Shown here piece after piece: positions 20,170-30,422 of a DNA stretch of 64,000 nucleotides. A program made the position numbers and the translations under genes. Where the stretch lies: contig WELA01010214.1 in assembly GCA_009602735.1 (NCBI GenBank), positions 429,176-493,175 on the forward strand, in the 5' to 3' direction. How positions within the stretch are numbered: position 1 is the stretch's first letter; each line of letters begins with the position of its first letter. The notes below the pieces were generated by a model. The model made no database searches and was not told the DNA's origin. It saw only the letters and a list, made by a program, of their open reading frames with translations. This DNA is from Mesotaenium endlicherianum. Its lineage: Eukaryota > Streptophyta > Zygnematophyceae > Zygnematales > Mesotaeniaceae.

Positions 20170-21789
20170 ATGGCAGCAGCTGCCGAGGAGAGGGCACCCA
20201 AGACAGGCCGAGTGGAGCCAGCTGCAGGACAGGTGACGCCTGCAAACACACAAATCACGCCAGCAGCAGGGCAGGAGGCGCCAGCCGCAGCGCAGGAGCC
20301 ACCACCAGCTGTCCCTACTTGGAAGCTGGGGGGGACTCTCACTAGGGCACAGGCTGCTCAGCTAACGGCATTGCTGGATGCGCGGCGCAGTGCCAGCTTT
20401 GCCAGCGGCATGCACGATCTTGGGCGCTACATAGGCGACCCTATGAGGATACCCCTCCAGACAGACGTGCCCATCTTCCAAAAGCGCTATTGCTACAGCC
20501 GCTTTGAGGACGACCTGATCAGCACGCAGACAGGCAACCTAGAGGAGTGTCAGCTCATTCGTGAGTCTGCCTCCACCTACGCTGCGCCCACAGTCATGCC
20601 AGCTAAGAAGGACGCCTCAGGCAACTGGTCTGAGAAGAGGATGTGCGGTGACTATCGTAAGCTAAATGAGGTCACTGAGCAGGACAAATACCCTATGCCG
20701 ACCCCTGACGAGATCTTTGACAACATCGGCGCTTGTACTTGGTTCTCGGTGCTGGATTTGAGACAGGGCTTCAACCAGATACCCATTGCGGAGGAGGACC
20801 AGCATAAGACGGCTTTTTGGGGATCGCAGCGTGTCTACGAGTGGAGGATTATGCCCTTTGGCTTGAAGAACGCTCCTGCCACCTTCCAGCGAGTCATGGA
20901 TAAGGAGCTGACAGGGCTCTCCTTTGCCCGGTGTTACATCGATGACGTGCTCGTCTTCAGTGAAACGTTTGAGGAGCACGTGGCATATATCACTACAGTC
21001 CTGGGCCGCTTGGAGGCCGTTGGGCTCAAGTGTCATCCAGGCAAGTGCACCTTTGGGACCCGGGAGGTGGAGTACCTCGGGCATCTTCTATCTACCAGTG
21101 GTTTGGCTCCTCAGCTGGCCAAGATCTCGGCCATCACAGGCATCCCGCCGCCGACCGACCTCTCACAGTTGAGGGCCTTCCTTGGCATTGCCAACTACTA
21201 TTGCCGCTTTGTGCCTGGGTTCAGCGAGCTGGCCAAGCCGCTCAACGACTTGCTACGCAAGGGCGTTGCCTATGTATGGGGACCAAAGCAACAGACGGCG
21301 TTTGACAAGCTCAAAGAGCTGTTGGTGAGCGCTCTAGTACTACGGCGTCCTGACTATCAAAAGCCCTTCATCCTCCACACCGACTGGTCGCAGGCAGGGC
21401 TTGGAGCAGTGCTGGTGCAGGAGCATGACGGCTTCGAGCATGTGGTGGCGTACGCCAGCCGCAGCAACAACCGTGCCGAGGGCAACTACGGCTCCTATGA
21501 GGGGGAGTGCTTGGCAGCGGTATGGGAGATTGTGCATTTCAGGCACTATCTCTATGGCACCCACTTCCGCTTGGTCACCGACCATCAGCCACTCAAGTGG
21601 CTCATGACGTCGGAGCGCCTGACAGGCAAGTACGCACGGTGGGCGCTCATCTTGCAGGAGTACACCTTTGACGTGCACCTTCGTCCAGGGTCGACGAACC
21701 TGGACGCTGACGGCCTCAGTCGCAACCCGCTGCCCTCTTCGCGAGACCTTACGGTAGCCCGCCACGATGAGAATGAGCTATTGGCCTAG
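20170..21789 (+). CDS. Reverse transcriptase and RNase H of element G
   Basis: This 539-codon frame copies the element RNA into DNA and degrades the RNA. An Ala/Pro-rich start is followed by RT motifs: MCGDYRKLNEVTEQDKYPMP, FSVLDLRQGFNQIPI, MPFGLKNAPATFQRVMD and the catalytic YIDDVLVF (Tyr near residue 256). Connection blocks FLGIANYYCRFVPGFSELAK follow. RNase H starts at ILHTDWSQAGLGAVLVQ (Asp near residue 405) and includes YEGECLAAVWE, LVTDHQPLKWL and NLDADGLSR. Length and order match Ty3/Gypsy Pol, and the domain reads through uninterrupted. Confidence 0.95.
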   Translation: MAAAAEERAPKTGRVEPAAGQVTPANTQITPAAGQEAPAAAQEPPPAVPTWKLGGTLTRAQAAQLTALLDARRSASFASGMHDLGRYIGDPMRIPLQTDVPIFQKRYCYSRFEDDLISTQTGNLEECQLIRESASTYAAPTVMPAKKDASGNWSEKRMCGDYRKLNEVTEQDKYPMPTPDEIFDNIGACTWFSVLDLRQGFNQIPIAEEDQHKTAFWGSQRVYEWRIMPFGLKNAPATFQRVMDKELTGLSFARCYIDDVLVFSETFEEHVAYITTVLGRLEAVGLKCHPGKCTFGTREVEYLGHLLSTSGLAPQLAKISAITGIPPPTDLSQLRAFLGIANYYCRFVPGFSELAKPLNDLLRKGVAYVWGPKQQTAFDKLKELLVSALVLRRPDYQKPFILHTDWSQAGLGAVLVQEHDGFEHVVAYASRSNNRAEGNYGSYEGECLAAVWEIVHFRHYLYGTHFRLVTDHQPLKWLMTSERLTGKYARWALILQEYTFDVHLRPGSTNLDADGLSRNPLPSSRDLTVARHDENELLA

Positions 21790-21888
21790 CACGCGGCAGC
21801 ATTCCTGGCCTTCACCGTTGACGGCGATGTGCGGCCCGCAGGGCTCACTAGCCTAGACATGGTGACTGCCACCACTTGACGACTAGCC

Positions 21889-23193
21889 TTGGCAGCAGCC
21901 GAGGAGCAGGACAACTGGCAGCGCGGGCCCGAGGACGTGTGGGACGACACCCCGGTGCTAAAGTACGTCACGGCCAAGGAGTTGGTCCCAAGCATTAGTG
22001 CGCGCGAGCGTGACCGCGTCCTCAAGCGTAGCCGGGACTTCGTCTTCACGGAGGGGCGCATGCGGCGAGTGATGGCGGATGGCTCTGTCTTGGTGGTACC
22101 TGAGCCCGCTATACGCAGCCAGCTGGTGCGACGTGTGCACAAGACGCTTGGACACTTTGGTGTTAAGCGCACTCTCAGCCTCCTTCAGGCTGAGTACTGG
22201 TGGCACGGCATGACTAAGGTTGTCGCCGACGTCGTCAGCAGCTGCACACTTTGCGATCGGGAGCGCTCGAGCTTCACAGCCCGCACCGTCGCTCTCAGCC
22301 CTCTCCCTATTCAGGGACTGTTCTACAGGTGGTCGCTCGACTTGGCTGGGGAGCTGCCCAAGTCTCGCTGAGGCAATCTCTATGTCTTGGTAATGATTGA
22401 GCACATGTCCAAATTGATCGAGCTTGTGCCGCTGCCCAGCAAGGCCAATGAGGGGATTGCTCAGGCTTTCCTCAAACAGGTCCTTAGCCGCTTTGGTGGC
22501 TGCGCTGGGGTCCTCACTGACCAAGGCAAAGAGTTCCAGGGCAGCTTTTAAAAGCTGCTAGAGCGCTTGATGATCGACCACCGCACCACCTCCCGCGACC
22601 ATCCCCAGGCTGACGGCCTCGCAGAGCGCATGGTGCAGATCGTCAAGCTTGGGCTGCGGAAGTACTGCCTGGCCCACGACAGCACCCACTGGGACGACGC
22701 CCTCCACTGATTGGCTATGGAGTACAAGTTCAGTAAGCGGGCCTCCTTGGCCTTGCATTCTCCCTACTTCCTTCTCTACGGCCGACAGCCAGTCCTGCCC
22801 GCGGCAGCCAGGACCGTGGCCGAGAACGTTTTGGACTTGGACAGTCCCGAGACGTGGAGCGCTCTTATCGGACAGCGTGCACAGCTCTTTTGACGCCTGA
22901 TGCCCATGGCCATGGACAACCTCAGCATTGCTCAGCACCGCGACACACTGAGGTATGCCATGACCCGTGGAGGAGCCTATCGCCCGCGAGTGTTGCAGTT
23001 CCCCGCAGGTGACTTTGTGTACCTGCGACGCCAGACGAAGAACACCGTCGGCACCAGCAGCTCGTACGTCATCCCACGCGTCAGGCGTGTCTTGGCGTCA
23101 GGAGTTCTGGAGCTGGAAGGCGCAGATGGCCGTCTTCACAAGGATCACACAAAGAACTGTGGACCATGCCACCTTCCTAACCTTGACATGTAG
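21889..23193 (+). pseudogene. Integrase of element G
   Basis: Integrase inserts the DNA copy into the host genome. The zinc-binding N-terminal part is at about 22,139-22,260 (HKTLGHFGVKRTLSLLQ and CTLCDRERS). Catalytic-core blocks follow, with WSLDLAGELP, GVLTDQGKEFQGSF and DHPQADGLAERMVQ carrying the D, D and E positions. The C-terminal part near 22,960-23,160 has FPAGDFVYLRRQT, the usual SH3-like DNA-binding region. The copy is broken, with roughly four breaks in this part. Confidence 0.85.
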
Positions 23194-23415
23194 GTTCGTC
23201 CCCGCGACGCGAGGCCGCCCAAGGACTGGGCGTGCCAGATCTGCCACAGCCCCGGCCAGGAGGCCAGGATGCCGCTCTGCGACGGCTACAACGTCGGCTT
23301 CCACATCGGTTGCCTTGACCCGCCGCTGGCTCGCGTGCCATCTGGCGACTGGTTCTGTAGCGACTGCACTGCTTTAGCTCTAGACAGCGATCACAGCCCG
23401 TCAGCTGGTGGCTGA
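23194..23415 (+). CDS. PHD-type finger at the 3' end of element G
   Basis: One frame encodes about 73 residues ending in TGA at 23,413-23,415. It reads WACQICHSPGQEARM, then FHIGCLDPPLARVPSGDWF and CSDC: the spacing and the GFHxxCLDPPL and WFCxxC signatures of a PHD zinc finger. PHD fingers read histone H3 tails. It directly follows the integrase C-terminal domain, where other Gypsy elements carry a chromodomain, so targeting of integration to chromatin is a reasonable guess. A purine tract follows within 20 bases. Confidence 0.75.
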   Translation, partial: VRPRDARPPKDWACQICHSPGQEARMPLCDGYNVGFHIGCLDPPLARVPSGDWFCSDCTALALDSDHSPSAGG

Positions 23416-23430
23416 GAGCTGGGAGGGGAA
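23416..23430 (+). promoter_or_regulatory. Candidate polypurine tract of element G
   Basis: Directly after the PHD-finger stop the plus strand reads GAGCTGGGAGGGGAA. Such a tract primes plus-strand synthesis and normally abuts the 3' LTR. Here it abuts the 137-bp repeat and not the 1.0-kb repeat, which favours the short repeat as the true LTR. Confidence 0.55.
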
Positions 23431-23564
23431 TTAAAACATTTGACGCTTGACTATCGTTTGGCTATAAAGCCACATGTGTTACAGACTTCATTGCAGCAAA
23501 GCCTGCTTGCATATTATGCATTGCTTGTGTCGTTGATACGCACCCGACCTCCTACCGCACGACA
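23428..23564 (+). repeat. 137-bp repeat b1 of element G
   Basis: It matches 24,577-24,713 with about six differences. It starts GAATTAAAAC, has a TATA-like TATAAAG at 23,462 and ends GCACGACA. Inside it a TG...CA unit of about 125 bp can be drawn. With the purine tract in front, it fits a short LTR. Confidence 0.7.
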
Positions 23565-23566
23565 GC

Positions 23567-24575
23567 TGTCATGATTTATTAAGTCGAGGTTGACGTACAA
23601 AACCAAGTTCTACGTGTGTGAACCATCAACCTAGGAAGACCAACTTTGCATTGACTTTACGCACCCATATGTTGACCTTCTCTAGATCTCCGAGTCACCA
23701 AAGTGTAGCGCGTCGAAGCATCTTCCAAATGGCACCGGTTTCGCGTCATTTGGTTAATTATCGAGCGAGATAGACGCGATCTAGTCCGCACTCCTTTCGG
23801 CACCTAGCGGAATCACACCAAATGGCCAACTTGTGACTCAATGCACCCAAAGGTGACAATGTTGACTATTCGTGACCCCAAGGACCCCTAGCTTTGTGCG
23901 CACAAATCCGCGAGCCCTTTAGACTACATAAGTCTTGCATTTCCATAGTATAAGTGCATCATTGAGGCTATAACTTGGTGACTGCATCACCTACTCCTAG
24001 AGGAAGCTTCCTCAAGTTCCAGATTCACTTTTGAGGCGCTATCTAGGTAGAACTACTCAAGGTAAGTTCCACCAATGAGAGACACTTCGCATATTTTACG
24101 TGCTTTGCTTTGATTGGTTTGAGTTATGCTTAGCTTATAAGAGTGCTAGTACATGCATTGTACACATTAGTGGACAAGGAGAGCCTCCTAGAGTGACTAC
24201 ATGGATTGGATCCGCCGCACACGACGTCGGGTTTCCAGGAGTATAAGTGCTAGAGATGCCCCTAGAGGAACATCTTTTTAGAAGTCCCATTATGCCAATT
24301 GTAAGTCACAGAGATTATCAGTAAAGCTGACACTTTTATCTCTTGTGTTTTCAGGACCACTTAGTCTCTCTCTTGTGAAGAGCAAGCCTTGCTGGCTTCC
24401 AATCACTAGAAGAACTTCACAAGTGGTGAGCAAAGTCACAGCTTATACCCCCTGCCATAGGACTACTCTTGAAGATTATGATGTGCTTCTAGTGATCTTT
24501 TGGGCCAGACTTCATTAGTTGTTTTCCTACCAGATTACAGTCTTGAGGTGCTCACTCTGGAGAGTACACACTCCT
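23567..24575 (+). repeat. Right 1.0-kb repeat of element G
   Basis: This is a near-identical copy (about 96%) of 11,535-12,545. It is enclosed between the two 137-bp repeats. The donor-like AAG|GTAAG (24,062) and acceptor-like TTTTCAG (ending 24,354) are conserved. Confidence 0.85.
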
Positions 24576-24576
24576 C

Positions 24577-24713
24577 GAATTAAAACATATGACGCTTGAC
24601 TATCGTTTTGCTATAAAGCCACATGTGTTATAGACTTCATTGCAGCAAAGCCTGCTTGCATAGTATGCATTGCTTATGTCGTTGATACGCACCCGACCTC
24701 TTACTGCACGACA
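24577..24713 (+). repeat. 137-bp repeat b2 of element G
   Basis: This is the second copy of b1, with TATAAAG at 24,612 and the same GCACGACA ending. No third copy was found at the left end of the element. Confidence 0.7.
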
Positions 24714-24719
24714 AACTTA

Positions 24720-25330
24720 ACTTTTTAAAGAAAGAAGTTAACGTGTCATAGATTTATTATCAACCTAAGTTTTTTTCCTTGCACTATGTTGAGCGGGCTA
24801 ATGACTGTTGAGGAACAGGCTACAGCTATGTGTCATTTCCTGTGCTGCACTGGTGTCTAATAACTCAGCTACTGCTTTGCGGGCAATTTCGGAAAATAAT
24901 GAACATTTCTTGCGATTAGGTGCAGTTACTAGTGGTAGGGGCACACTTTGCAACTCTAACTGATAGCCATGAACTATGGTGGACAGCACCGTGCTAAACT
25001 TGCACCAAGACTGCAACCATTGGATTTGGTCTGTAAGACGACCTTAGAAATCTGTGGGCTATAGTTTGCAGCTTGCTTAACAGCAATTTGTCTTTGTCGC
25101 CAAAAAGATATTGCATAAATGGCACATCCTGTGTGGCTGTATAAATTGCCAAGGCCCCAAAGAAATCGTCCTACGAAGGCATCCATGCCACCCCAACTTA
25201 AGTAAGCATTGTGTGAGACTGTAAGCACAACAACATCGGACAAATAGTAAATCATGCGTAAGCGTCATGCAGTAATGCTTGTAAATGCAGGCCTTTGCGG
25301 CAGCTGATGCTGTTGATAAAAACATTTACA
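24720..25330 (-). pseudogene. DIRS-like reverse transcriptase start, fossil fragment
   Basis: On the minus strand around 24,800-25,020 the sequence reads SWCKFSTVLSTIVHGYQLEL and EIARKAVAELLDTSA. This resembles the region just before the RT core in DIRS-type elements (W..VL..I..GY.LEF, then E..ELL..GAI). Upstream minus-strand sequence to about 25,330 is probably the same element but shows no clear motif. It is broken and old. Assignment is by pattern only. Confidence 0.45.
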
Positions 25331-25956
25331 ATCATTGCATACTAGCTTGTGGGTCAAGTGACCCTCTCTGCAAGGAGAGAAACAACCAACCATTTATTTC
25401 TTAAGGCAATATATGCCATTTACAAGATGCGGGTCCTATGGCCCAAAGCTACATGTGTAGCTAACCCTACTTATAGAATACACACGTTTCGGTCGGTCGC
25501 CGCCGTATAACGCGACGTATTTCGGCGTTTTAAGAAAATACGTATAAACCCTGAGTTTGGAAATTAAGTAGATTGCCTTTGTTCTCTATAGTCCGCTCTA
25601 TTTGCTTTCATTAAATTTAAATTTGTTTCGGCCTACACGACATTTTGAGCATGTAAGGATGTCCAATTGAGTCGCGCGAGTGAAAGTCTTATGTCGAACC
25701 GTCGCGATAACATTGTTCGGTGATCGACTCAAAAGTGGTGAATCGGTCAGGAATCGATACTCTATGACTCACTAAATCATTGTGACTTGCTGTGACTCGT
25801 AATTCTATTGCATGACAGGTTGTGGGTTGCACTCTGCAAGTGGCACATTGTAGGCATGTCAACCTTCAGCCCTTGCCACTTGGGCTACCATGGGCACACG
25901 GAGTTGGGTAGGGACCTCCCCACCACTCCCGAACCTCCAAAATAACCAACACAGGA
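25331..25956. other. AT-rich stretch, nothing recognised
   Basis: No gene or clear element part is seen. Near 25,460 there is a small palindrome AGCTACA/TGTAGCT, and near 25,500-25,550 a few ACGTAT words like those at 4,945-5,130. Confidence 0.4.
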
Positions 25957-26673
25957 TGCAATGAATCGACTTACCAAATAGGCAATTAACAATTAATGAA
26001 GATCTTCATATCAGCAAGTGATGTTTATGGTATTATCTATTCATTGATTAAACAGCAAAAGACAACACACTAGCAGTGGACTATACTCGTAAGTCAAATG
26101 CAAGTAAACTTGCATCAATAATGCAATCGATAAACTCATACATAAGCAAGGCTAGGAGACAGTGCACATCAATGGCTTCTCGCCTTGGTTTCAGATATCT
26201 CTCAGTAAGCTGTACAAGAGAGTTGGCCTCGTTTCCAAATGCCGAACTCGAGAGCAATGTCTAGCATATGTACATGGAATAAGTTTACTGTTCAACGGCA
26301 AGTGCGATGGCATCGCCTGCCCGGGAGTTAACCACGTTGGTAGGACCTCGGCTAACCAAATCCACTGCCATCTCCCACCATCCCGAATCGCCATCGATCC
26401 TAAGGATGTCAATTGGCCATGCATCTAGCACACCACACTTAGATGCATATCTAGGCAGTTCGCTGCTATCGAGTACGGAAGTCAGCTGGCTGTCAAAGAA
26501 TTTGTCAGCAAGCTGACCTAAGTTGACTTTAGCCTGCTGCTCCCGGCTGAGTCATTATACTGTTATTATTTAAAGTCCAGCAGATTGAATGTTAGTAAAG
26601 TCTAGCAGATTGAACATAATTAACTTTTCTATTTTATTGACTATTATATCTACCAATATAATGATTCATTACA
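25957..26673 (-). repeat. 3' LTR of E1
   Basis: The LTR of about 717 bp starts (minus strand) TGTAATGAATCATTATATTGG and ends near GGTAAGTCGATTCATTGCA. The same LTR family occurs at 34,044, 34,561, 44,292, 45,024, 49,866, 57,275 and 57,483. Confidence 0.9.
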
Positions 26674-26691
26674 ATCTCTCTAACTTACATT

Positions 26692-26708
26692 GTTGTCGAC
26701 TCGACAAC
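26692..26708. repeat. Pre-PPT palindrome of E1
   Basis: GTTGTCGA and TCGACAAC flank one central base. It lies about 20 bases outside the 3' LTR, next to the polypurine tract. Confidence 0.75.
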
Positions 26709-26780
26709 ACTGATTCACTAACATTGGTTTACTATTATTTATAATCACGGAAGGCACATGCAACACAAAAGCAGACTGAC

Positions 26781-28344
26781 TCAAACAAAAACAGCAACTA
26801 AGTACATGGGGCCGTGTCTCCCGGGGAGCGGGACCTGGAACTGGACCTTCTTCTCCAGGTTGATGGCCTCCTGAACTCTGGGGGCTTGGACCAGGGTGAA
26901 GTGAGGGGTGAACACAGCAGCTGGGCAGTGCTCTCTTGCACTGTTTGCAGCAGCTCTTAAGCTGACAAGCACATACACGGGCATGCCGGAGGGGTGCTGC
27001 ATGACATGGGATGAGGGCACATGTCCTCTGCTAGAAGGGGATGCTAGCTGCCTTCTGGCTGCCTCCTTAGCAACCCTCCTGTCTGCTCTGTCTAACTGAG
27101 TCTCCTTCCCTGGCGTGGGACTCCTCCTGCTGAAACTGCCCAGCCACTGGAGATCTGGATCTCTTGGTGGGTAAGGGTCAAACTCTTCCTCCTCGTCGTC
27201 CTCCTCTCCATTGTCTGCTTCTTCCTCTTCCTTGTCCTCCTGTTCCTCCCTCTGGAGTTTCTCGGGTCATTTCTTCCAGCCGCTCCCGAGAAAAAGAGTA
27301 TCCCACTGACCTCCCCCTTTTGGGTGCGGGTGGGGGCTGTTGGGTCCTGATCGCATAGAGGTCCTTCTCCTCTTGCTTACTTGCCCATTTGGCATAAGCA
27401 TGCTTTCCTTTGGAGAAGGAATCCCTGGCCCTGGTCCTATCCTCCTGTGTCTCCAAGCTCATGCAGTCTCTGACCCCATCCAGTCTTGGGTCCCATGCTG
27501 CAATGTGAGGTGGCAGCACTATCTTCCCCTGCAAATCTGCCAAGAAATTGTCTTCCTCGGCCCTGTTATTGTGCTGGTCCTTCATGGTGATGGTCATCCA
27601 GCGCCAGCCCGTAGGTTGTTGAAAGAAAGCAGGGTCCGCCCTCTTCAGGGTGCAGGGATACCAGTGCCCCAAGAAATCCAGCTGACTGGTCTCGCTGGCT
27701 AAGAACTCCCAGCTTCTTCTCTCCACCTCGTTGTACATGGCCTCGAACCGGTTGTGGGCAGTGGCATCCTTGAAGCTATCTGGTTGCATAGGGATCAACC
27801 TGATGACCCTGTCTGTGCCCCAAATGCCCGGTATTGGCACAGCTTTAGATTCGTTCGTCTGGGCCAATGTTTTGGCCTCTCGGGTGGTATACCCACCATC
27901 CTAGCATAGTCATGGTATAGTAGCAGCCTTGCGCTGACCTCAGTGTACTTGTCAAAGTTGTGGGACGTCTCCCCCTCCCGCTACAGTATGTCTCTCTGCT
28001 TCCTCCAGAAGGTCAAAGCCCTTGCCCATTACCGTGTAGCGGTAACTTTTAATCCTCCTCTGTTCCTCCTCAGCCTGCTGTTTCCGCCTCTCCTTGGCCA
28101 ACCTTTGCTCCTCTGCCTCCTTGGCTTTCTCTGCAGCCTTTTTGTCCTACTCCTCTTGTCTCAACCTGGCCTGTTCCTCCTCCTCCTTCTTCTTCTGAGC
28201 CTCTCGCTGCAGTCGAAGTCGCTTTGATTCTTGCAACAAGATGGAGGATGATTTGATGTCGCCTTGGAACTCCTTATACTCAGCTTGGGCCTCCTTGGCC
28301 CTTCTTTTCCTCTTGAGTTCCGACTTCTGAATCATCCTGCTCAA
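26781..28344 (-). pseudogene. Accessory coiled-coil ORF of E1 (type 1)
   Basis: This region lies in sense downstream of the chromodomain. It starts MSRMIQKSELKRKRRAKE with a Lys/Glu/Arg/Gln-rich coiled coil. A globular-looking domain follows at 27,867-27,300 with DSFKDAT, AMYNEVERRSWEFLA, HWYPCTLKR and QPTGWRWMTITMKDQ. An Arg-rich part with PAPKRGRSVGYSFSRERLEE comes next, and a tail with SHVMQHPSGMPVYV closes it. I do not recognise the domain, and no membrane segment or signal peptide is visible. Its place corresponds to where env or other third ORFs occur in Gypsy elements. Broken. Confidence 0.7.
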
Positions 28345-28683
28345 TCAAAAACACAATGAGGTCAGTGTAGTCATAGTATTATGCACGATCGTGGAGGAAG
28401 GCAAGACCGTAGCCATGAGCGTTATCGAGTGTGTACTACCTGGTGTAAGTAAACGGAAAGTGGGAGAGTGCTGGAGTGAGGAGTGAGTGTGAGTGCAGTT
28501 CGAGCGCGAGAAATGGTTATGGAAGAAAATTCGACTGATTCCCGAGGTGTTAGCCTACTCCTTCCAACTTAACGTTTGAGGGTGGGTTGCCTGTCAAGCT
28601 GCTACTTCCTAGCACTTCTTGTCACCTCCTGTCAGTCTGTTACTAGCGGGCGTTTTCTCGCACACTAACTGTCACTTTCTGGA

Positions 28684-28899
28684 CTAATTGTCACTTTCTA
28701 CCACATTTCCCCTCCAACGTAAACGGAGACAGGACATCCTGTCACCGTCCCATGCCAACTGAGATGACAGGTAGGGGAGTGCCCCAGCCGCCCAAAGGTG
28801 GAACCGTTTCAACGCCCCTTTGGCATTGGTCAAATGGTCTTTGAATTCCCAAGTATCCCCAGAGGCATCGTAACCCTTCCATCTGACCAGGTACTTCAT
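28684..28899 (-). pseudogene. Chromodomain of E1
   Basis: The segment reads MKYLVRWKGYDASGDTWEF and then KDHLTNAKGALKRFH, the chromodomain core that binds methylated histone H3. In chromoviruses it is fused to the integrase C-terminus and guides insertion to heterochromatin. The same segment is kept in E2, E3, E5 and E6. Confidence 0.85.
28709..28722 (-). promoter_or_regulatory. Internal polypurine-like tract of E1
   Basis: On the minus strand this reads TTACGTTGGAGGGG, a one-base variant of the TTAAGTTGGAGGG tract that precedes the 3' LTR in this family. It lies between the chromodomain and the accessory ORF. Confidence 0.6.
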
Positions 28900-28914
28900 G
28901 ACATATTTAGACGA

Positions 28915-30422
28915 TCAACGGACAGAGCAAGCGTCTAAAATCTCCTCGGCCTCATATTCCTCAGGGTCACCATCCCTGACAGCGGAGACCGATCCCGGTT
29001 GGACAGGTAACCAACCTGTGAACAGTGTGTCACCTTTGATGTACGGTTCTAGGAAGGAGACATTAAAGACTGGGTGACCGTTGTATTCAACTGACATGTG
29101 CAATTTGTAAGCATTGTGACCGACACGGCGCACCACCAAACACGGACCGACCCAGACCGAACCAAGCTTTTTCTTGACCACACCAGGGAGGTACAGGTGT
29201 TGAGAATGCAGTTTGACCAAATCGCCCTTAGAAAATGTCAACTCTCGACGGTGCTGATTAGCATATTTTTGTTGATTTTCCTTGGCTTTGTGCAGGTTCA
29301 TCTGGACTTCTGACATGGTGTCAGCAAACTCCTGAATTAACTGGAGAGACATCGGATTGTCAATCCTATCAAGGTGAGTTAAATACTCCCCTAGCACATC
29401 CGAAGGAGACTTAGGGACTCTACCCAAGCTGAGTTCAAAAGGGGTCTTTCCCGTTGACGCGTGCACCGCATTGTTGACCGCAAACTGAATTTGAGGCAAC
29501 AGGTCATTGCATTTATCTTGTTTTTGGTTAATATATCCTCTCATCACCTCTTGCAGAACTCGGTTAGTTCTTTCAATCTGCCTATCAATCTGAGGGTGGT
29601 TTGCTGTGCTGCTATTTGACTCCCATTAACCCCATTAAAGCTCTCCAAAACTTAGAGATAAATTTGGAGTCTCTGTCTGAGATGATATCAGAGGGTAGCC
29701 CATGTTGGCCTACATCATGGTTGTAGGACTGTCTCGCGATTTCGAGTGCAGTTACTTTGACAGTTGTGGAAATGAAAATGACCATTTTTGTCTGTTTATC
29801 CACTACTGCCAGTATCGAATCATGCCCATTGGCAATTCTTGGTAGTGTTACCACCCATTCCATGGATATTGCTTCCCAGCGTCGAGCTGGGATAGGCAGT
29901 GGTTGTAAGAGACCCCCGGGTGGTGTGTGCTTAGACTTATTTCTCTAACACTGATCATAGGACAACATATTTCAAGACCTCCCGAGGCAACCCATCCCAA
30001 TGATACTGTTTTGCCGGTTTGCCAACAATTTTGGCCTGCCCCAAATGCCCACCGAGTAAACTGACATGCGCTTGACTCAGTAAGAGGGACCTCATTTCCA
30101 AGTTATTAGAAATGACCAGCTTCAGCCTGCCTGAAGTGGTTTCAGTCACCCAGATCCCTCCCTTAAGCCTATACCTAAGTGCAGTAGCAGGAGACACACC
30201 ATCAGTGGGGCTGGGCTCAAATCTTGGGTCAGAAAGGTAGGCCTTTCTAAGTTGTTCAAGGAAGGACTTTTTCACCTTTAGTGAAGTGAGTGCACAAAGC
30301 ACTTTATCTACAGCATGCTGACTAAAGTTCCTTTCTTGCAAGTTCGATCTTCTAGAGAGTGCATCAGTTGGATTCAACTTTCTTGGTTTGTAGTCAATCT
30401 GGACTTCGAACTGCTCCAGCAT
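28915..30422 (-). pseudogene. Integrase of E1
   Basis: Minus-strand blocks in order are a zinc-binding region around GGHLGQAKIVGKPAKQYHWDG, core blocks MEWVVTLPRIANGHDSILAV and GLPSDIISDRDSKFISKFW, then the C-terminal domain with ELTFSKGDLVKLHSQHLYLP and HPVFNVSFLEPY. The order matches Ty3/Gypsy integrases. Broken. Confidence 0.85.

Larger units (their letters stand above)
11535..24713 (+). mobile_element. Ty3/Gypsy element G carrying a DNA methyltransferase and PHD finger
   Basis: Order on the plus strand: 1.0-kb repeat (11,535-12,545), gag with two zinc knuckles, Ala-rich region, aspartic protease, disordered segment, C5 cytosine methyltransferase, RT/RNase H, integrase with C-terminal domain, PHD-type finger, purine tract, 137-bp repeat, second 1.0-kb repeat (23,567-24,575) and second 137-bp repeat (24,577-24,713). 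The protease-RT-RNase H-integrase order defines Ty3/Gypsy. The interior is strikingly GC-rich beside its AT-rich neighbours. The two 1.0-kb repeats differ at about 40 sites by eye (about 96% identity), so the insertion is moderately young. Several long frames remain open, but the copy is broken in at least half a dozen places. Confidence 0.85.

Noticed and set aside
27164-27358. Plus-strand frames over the E1 and E2 accessory ORFs
   Set aside because: Complements of the charged coiled-coil and acidic stretches, giving Leu/Ser-rich shadows that look like membrane segments but are not real.
28147-28344. Accessory ORF as an env (envelope) gene
   Set aside because: Right position but no signal peptide, membrane span or cleavage-like site; it is a highly charged coiled coil instead.
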